Shown here in pieces: positions 14,510 through 17,773 of a DNA stretch of 17,773 nt (positions are counted from its first letter, which is position 1; every line of letters begins with the position of its first letter). The stretch covers positions 1-17,773 of the forward strand of contig CAJKQK010000042.1 of NCBI GenBank assembly GCA_905202055.1. The letters are read 5' to 3'. The translations under genes were made by a program, and so were the position numbers. This DNA comes from an uncultured Oxalobacter sp. (GTDB taxonomy: Bacteria; Pseudomonadota; Gammaproteobacteria; Burkholderiales; Burkholderiaceae_D). The notes below the pieces were generated by a model that saw only the letters and a list, made by a program, of their open reading frames with translations, was not told where the DNA came from and searched no databases.

Positions 14510-15610
14510 TTAGAACTTGTGGGTGATACCGACCTGAACACCGGTGACGCTGTCACGGTTGTTTGCACCGTAGAAGGTACCCATGGCTTCGTCATCGTAG
14601 TTGGTGTAGGCAACGTTACCATACAGGGAAGTACGTTTGGACAGGTTATAGGTATAACCCAAAGCGTATTTCCACAATTTCTTGTCGTCGCCATTCCAGT
14701 TTGCTACGTCTTTAACTTTATCCCATTGTACGGAAGCATTCAGACGGCCTGGGCCAAGAGTCCATTCCAGACCCAGCAACCAGTTTTGCTGTTTAGACTG
14801 CTGAGCAGGATAGAAGTCACCCAGATACCAGCCTTTATCCTTGGTCTGTTCGTAAGCCAGAGATACACGTGCTGGACCGAATTTGTATGCAGCGCCCAGA
14901 TTCCAGACGGAAGACTTGTTGGAATCAGCCAGACGGCTCCAGTTACCTGCCAAAGCCAGAGGACCATTGTCATAGCCCAGAGAAATAGCGTAACCGTCGT
15001 TATCAGCACCAGCTGCACTAACCTGCTTCCATGCCGGAGTTGCACTGTCGTTATTGACGTTGCCACCCAGAGAATAGGAAGCGCCAAAGTGGAAGCCGCT
15101 CCAGTTCAGGCTGTCGTAACGAACGGTGTTCGAAATACGGGCAGAACGCTGGGTGCTGTAAATCATGCTACCAACACCATACTGATAGAACGGGTCGAAT
15201 TTACGGATGGATTCGGTGGACAGTTCATTGACACGGCCCAGACGGACGGCACCCCAGTTGCTGCCTTTCAGGCCGACGTTGGCAGCGCCATCCCAGTCAG
15301 CTTGCTTGTTTACCGAGTTGGTATAAGGGACACCGTTATAGGTACCGCTCTTGGATGCATAGCCCTTGCTCGTGCCATCAGCCAGTTCGAAACGTTTTTC
15401 CAGTTCGAAGGTAGCTGCCTGACCGGATCCCAGGTCTTCTACACCACGGAAACCGATACGGTTGTTGACGTTTTCACCCATCTTGACGTCGGAACCGGAT
15501 TCCTTGATGAAACCGGTATCGACGATACCATAGATAGTTACGTTGGATTGTGCATGGGCTACGCCTGCAGCAGCACCCAACACAGCCAATGCGATTAGAG
15601 TTTTTTTCAT
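14510..15610 (-). CDS. Outer membrane porin (Gram-negative general porin, Porin_4 family)
   Basis: The 366-aa precursor has a signal peptide MKKTLIALAVLGAAAGVAHA with cleavage predicted after AHA (residue 20). The mature start QSNVTIYGIVDTGF is typical of Burkholderiales 16-stranded trimeric porins. RIGFRGVEDLGSGQAATFEL and WGAVRLGR are family landmarks, alternating amphipathic strands fill the rest, and the protein ends GITHKF with the C-terminal Phe needed by the BAM machinery. The Shine-Dalgarno GGAAGG precedes ATG 15610. It is monocistronic, with its own strong terminator. Codon bias is strong enough that the opposite strand stays open through the gene, consistent with high expression. 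Solute preference cannot be read. Confidence 0.96.
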   Translation of the reverse strand: MKKTLIALAVLGAAAGVAHAQSNVTIYGIVDTGFIKESGSDVKMGENVNNRIGFRGVEDLGSGQAATFELEKRFELADGTSKGYASKSGTYNGVPYTNSVNKQADWDGAANVGLKGSNWGAVRLGRVNELSTESIRKFDPFYQYGVGSMIYSTQRSARISNTVRYDSLNWSGFHFGASYSLGGNVNNDSATPAWKQVSAAGADNDGYAISLGYDNGPLALAGNWSRLADSNKSSVWNLGAAYKFGPARVSLAYEQTKDKGWYLGDFYPAQQSKQQNWLLGLEWTLGPGRLNASVQWDKVKDVANWNGDDKKLWKYALGYTYNLSKRTSLYGNVAYTNYDDEAMGTFYGANNRDSVTGVQVGITHKF

Positions 15611-16246
15611 TTTGCCTTCCCTTTAGAAGTTTCTTAAATCTGTCGATTCAATTCATGCCAAGCTCAATTAAGCACTCGGATAAGCAGAAGATACCTTTTG
15701 ATGAAAATCAATGCCACTATTTCGTTACAAAAACGGCAGAGATGCTGTTCTAATAGCTTTTCAGAATCAAAATTGTTGTATTTTCATCACACCCAACACA
15801 TTTCATTCATTCCAGACAAATGAAATGAAGGGAAACATTTAACTTTCTGTAACTCAACATCATTTCTTTTTTCAGACGAAGTTCCGAATCCTGAAAAAGA
15901 AATATGGCAACCGCCAGCATCCCGGAAAAGACCGGTTCCGTTTCTGATATTGAAGAGACCCACTACCGTCATCTTCCGGACATTTTCAACCATACCAATA
16001 CGCCAATCGAACCGTTCATCCACTTTTATCCAGCTTTAAACCTGACAACCTTTTCCAGGGCATTCAAAATGTTGCGTTTATGTCGCAAAAAAGTTTCCAA
16101 AGTTGCAGAATAGGGTTATATATCTGTCTGACCAACACAAAATTGTTAATTTGAATATTTCTCTTTCCAAAACCGGAGAAAAAATTATCGTCCATAAACC
16201 TTGTAAGAAAGGAATTGGAAACGGTCAATTGGTTTCTCATTGTTAA
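15611..16246. other. AT-rich intergenic region upstream of porin and SEL1 protein genes
   Basis: These 636 bases separate two divergent genes. They must hold the porin promoter and 5' leader (minus) and the SEL1-gene promoter (plus), but I found no convincing -35/-10 pair on either strand. The only candidate gene is the doubtful 69-codon frame listed separately. No repeats or RNA gene were recognised. Confidence 0.5.
15904..16113 (+). CDS. Doubtful small hypothetical protein
   Basis: A 69-codon plus-strand frame starts at ATG 15904 with only a weak A-rich AAAAGAAAT before it. Its first two thirds have a GC content and codon look closer to the coding genes than to the surrounding AT-rich DNA. 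It matches no family I know. An overlapping 78-codon frame exists on the other strand (15787-16023). It may be a gene remnant. Confidence 0.2.
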   Translation: MATASIPEKTGSVSDIEETHYRHLPDIFNHTNTPIEPFIHFYPALNLTTFSRAFKMLRLCRKKVSKVAE

Positions 16247-17773
16247 ATGGCTAATCGAGAAGAGTTGCAACTGTTGCGCGAAGCGCGCTCAAACCATGCT
16301 GAAGCCCAGCTCCAGTTGGGCCAGCTGTATTTGTTCGGGACAAAAAGTCTCCCGCAAAGCCTGACCACTGCCCTGCACTGGTTAAGCCGTGCGGCGACAC
16401 AATCCAATAAGGAAGCTTGCCTTCTGATTGGCGACCATATTCCTTATGAAATTGCCAGAAATTTTCCGGATCAGGTGGCGATCCAGTCCTGGTACCGGAC
16501 TGCCCTGACAGAAGGGCATTATGAAGCCGGTCTGGTACTGGCACGGCTGATCCTTTCAGACCCGAACCAGATTGATGACAAAAACTATGCCGAAGCCATT
16601 CGCATTCTGGAAACAATAGCCGATCATGATATCGCCGAAGCGCAATGGTTACTGGCTGAACTGGCAAAAGATCCAAATGCCAGGCCATCCATCATAAACA
16701 ATGCGCTTAAATGGACAGCACGCGCAGCCGACGCAGGCATTATCGATGCACAGATCGCCCTGATTGAACATGCATGGGAAAACGGGGATTACCCCGTTTT
16801 CCTGCAACATGCCTTGCCGATTGCACGCTCGATCACACAGGCAGACCAGCAGGGCGATGTCAGTAATGTGGACGAACAGTCTTCACGTTTGCTGTTCCGC
16901 TGCGGACAATTACTGCGAAAACAGGATGATCATGCACCCGAAGAGATCCAGTCAATGTGGGAACTGGCTGCCCGACAAAAAAATGCCGAAGCCGCTTTTT
17001 CATTAGGGTTATGGTATGCGCGCATGAACGAAGACGGCATCCGCGTCAGTTCCGGAGCGAGCGCCACCAGTTTCAAAAAAGCGATACGATGGCTCACACA
17101 GGCAGGTGAGCAGGGTCTGGCCAAGGCATGGTATGCTCTTTCGCTCATTTACCAGAAGGCGGAGTTTTCGCAAAGAAACATGAACGATGCCCAGCGATAT
17201 CTGGAACTGGCAGCCGATCTTGGGCATGCAACGGCACAATACGAAAGAGGCATGCATGCATGGCGTGCGCGCCGGGATGATGAATCCAATGACATTCAGG
17301 CTATTTACTGGCTCCAGAAAGCAAGCGGAAACGGCAAAACGGAAGCGTCAACTGTTCTGAATAAAATCGCCGTAAAAGCGAATCCTGCATCGTGGGCCGT
17401 TGCCGCCAGAGAATGCCTGACACATGAAATCTTCAGCAGCCATCCATTTCTGGCCGCCCGCATCGAGCTGGCCGCCGTATTCGGACTGACACGTCCGGAA
17501 GCACTCTTGCTCGATATCCACAATGCCGACAAAGGCCATTGCCTTTTAGTCGATATTCGTGAATTTTACAGACGCAGCAAGCGCAAGCTCATTCTGATTC
17601 AAACCGGCCAGGAACGCCAGGTTCTCTCCCGGATCGGGCGGCTTTTCGAAAAAGTGGATTGCGGCCTGAATGGTCCCGAAGGAAATTACAGGCAACGTCA
17701 ATATCGTCTCAAAACAATATTACCCCCGGCATATCAGGAAATGAGCGATGATGAAGAACATCAGGAAACGGTT
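16247..17773 (+). CDS. SEL1-repeat (TPR-like) protein, C-terminally truncated by the window edge
   Basis: The frame opens at ATG 16247, immediately after an in-frame TAA, and remains open for 509 codons to the right edge. It is built of SEL1-like helical repeats: AEAQLQLGQLYLFG (19-32) with ALHWLSRAA, AEAAFSLGLWYAR with AIRWLTQAGEQG, and ARYLELAA-like and IYWLQKASGNGK units. Such repeats act as scaffolds for protein-protein contacts. After about residue 405 comes a basic, non-repeat region containing HCLLVDIREFYRRSKRKL and an IQTGQERQVLSRIG segment, which looks like a conserved C-terminal module. No signal peptide is seen, so it is probably cytosolic. The Shine-Dalgarno is poor, leaving the exact start uncertain. 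Confidence 0.82.
   Translation, partial: MANREELQLLREARSNHAEAQLQLGQLYLFGTKSLPQSLTTALHWLSRAATQSNKEACLLIGDHIPYEIARNFPDQVAIQSWYRTALTEGHYEAGLVLARLILSDPNQIDDKNYAEAIRILETIADHDIAEAQWLLAELAKDPNARPSIINNALKWTARAADAGIIDAQIALIEHAWENGDYPVFLQHALPIARSITQADQQGDVSNVDEQSSRLLFRCGQLLRKQDDHAPEEIQSMWELAARQKNAEAAFSLGLWYARMNEDGIRVSSGASATSFKKAIRWLTQAGEQGLAKAWYALSLIYQKAEFSQRNMNDAQRYLELAADLGHATAQYERGMHAWRARRDDESNDIQAIYWLQKASGNGKTEASTVLNKIAVKANPASWAVAARECLTHEIFSSHPFLAARIELAAVFGLTRPEALLLDIHNADKGHCLLVDIREFYRRSKRKLILIQTGQERQVLSRIGRLFEKVDCGLNGPEGNYRQRQYRLKTILPPAYQEMSDDEEHQETV

Noticed and set aside
14435..15598. 387-codon open frame on the plus strand opposite the porin gene
   Set aside because: It is an antisense shadow caused by strong codon bias in the porin; no ribosome site, composition rich in Thr/Val/Gln without any family motif, and it runs through the porin terminator.

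Overview
The window reads as chromosomal DNA from a Gram-negative betaproteobacterium, most likely Burkholderiales. Three things point that way: a Porin_4-type trimeric porin ending in Phe, a long-chain (octaprenyl-type) diphosphate synthase followed by tRNA-Pro, and a Burkholderiales-style SEL1-repeat protein. Moderate GC, an oxygen-sensitive class III ribonucleotide reductase and several radical enzymes suggest an anaerobic or microaerophilic member. An Oxalobacter-like Oxalobacteraceae is my best guess, but it is a guess. I see no insertion sequence, prophage, CRISPR array or rRNA.

Layout. Nearly everything is on the minus strand; only a glycosyltransferase and the right-edge SEL1 protein are on plus. 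From left: (1) the N-terminal 443 residues of a biotin-carboxylase-containing enzyme cut by the window edge, preceded by a stand-alone biotin-protein ligase, so carboxylase and biotinylating enzyme sit together. (2) A divergent tyrosine phenol-lyase/tryptophanase-family enzyme with its own terminator and a terminator-like hairpin in its leader. (3) tRNA-Pro(CGG), the polyprenyl diphosphate synthase, and a CNNM/CorC-type CBS membrane protein. (4) An anaerobic ribonucleotide reductase operon under a cobalamin riboswitch. Its catalytic subunit stops before the glycyl-radical domain, which is encoded by a separate 60-codon gene directly downstream, followed by the radical-SAM activase NrdG. (5) A divergently transcribed GT2 glycosyltransferase. 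(6) An apparent operon of glmS, a small membrane protein and a radical SAM protein of the TatD-associated type with unusual cysteine spacing. (7) A porin with a strong terminator. (8) An AT-rich gap of about 640 bases, then a SEL1-repeat protein running off the right edge.

How it fits together. The most informative part is the nrdD / glycyl-radical subunit / nrdG cluster. NrdG would cleave S-adenosylmethionine and place the radical on the small protein, which would complete the NrdD active site in trans. The B12 riboswitch would shut this B12-independent reductase down when cobalamin is plentiful, implying a B12-dependent class II reductase (NrdJ) elsewhere in the genome. The lyase region is the second interesting part: a PLP enzyme missing two residues normally conserved in its family, behind a possible attenuator.
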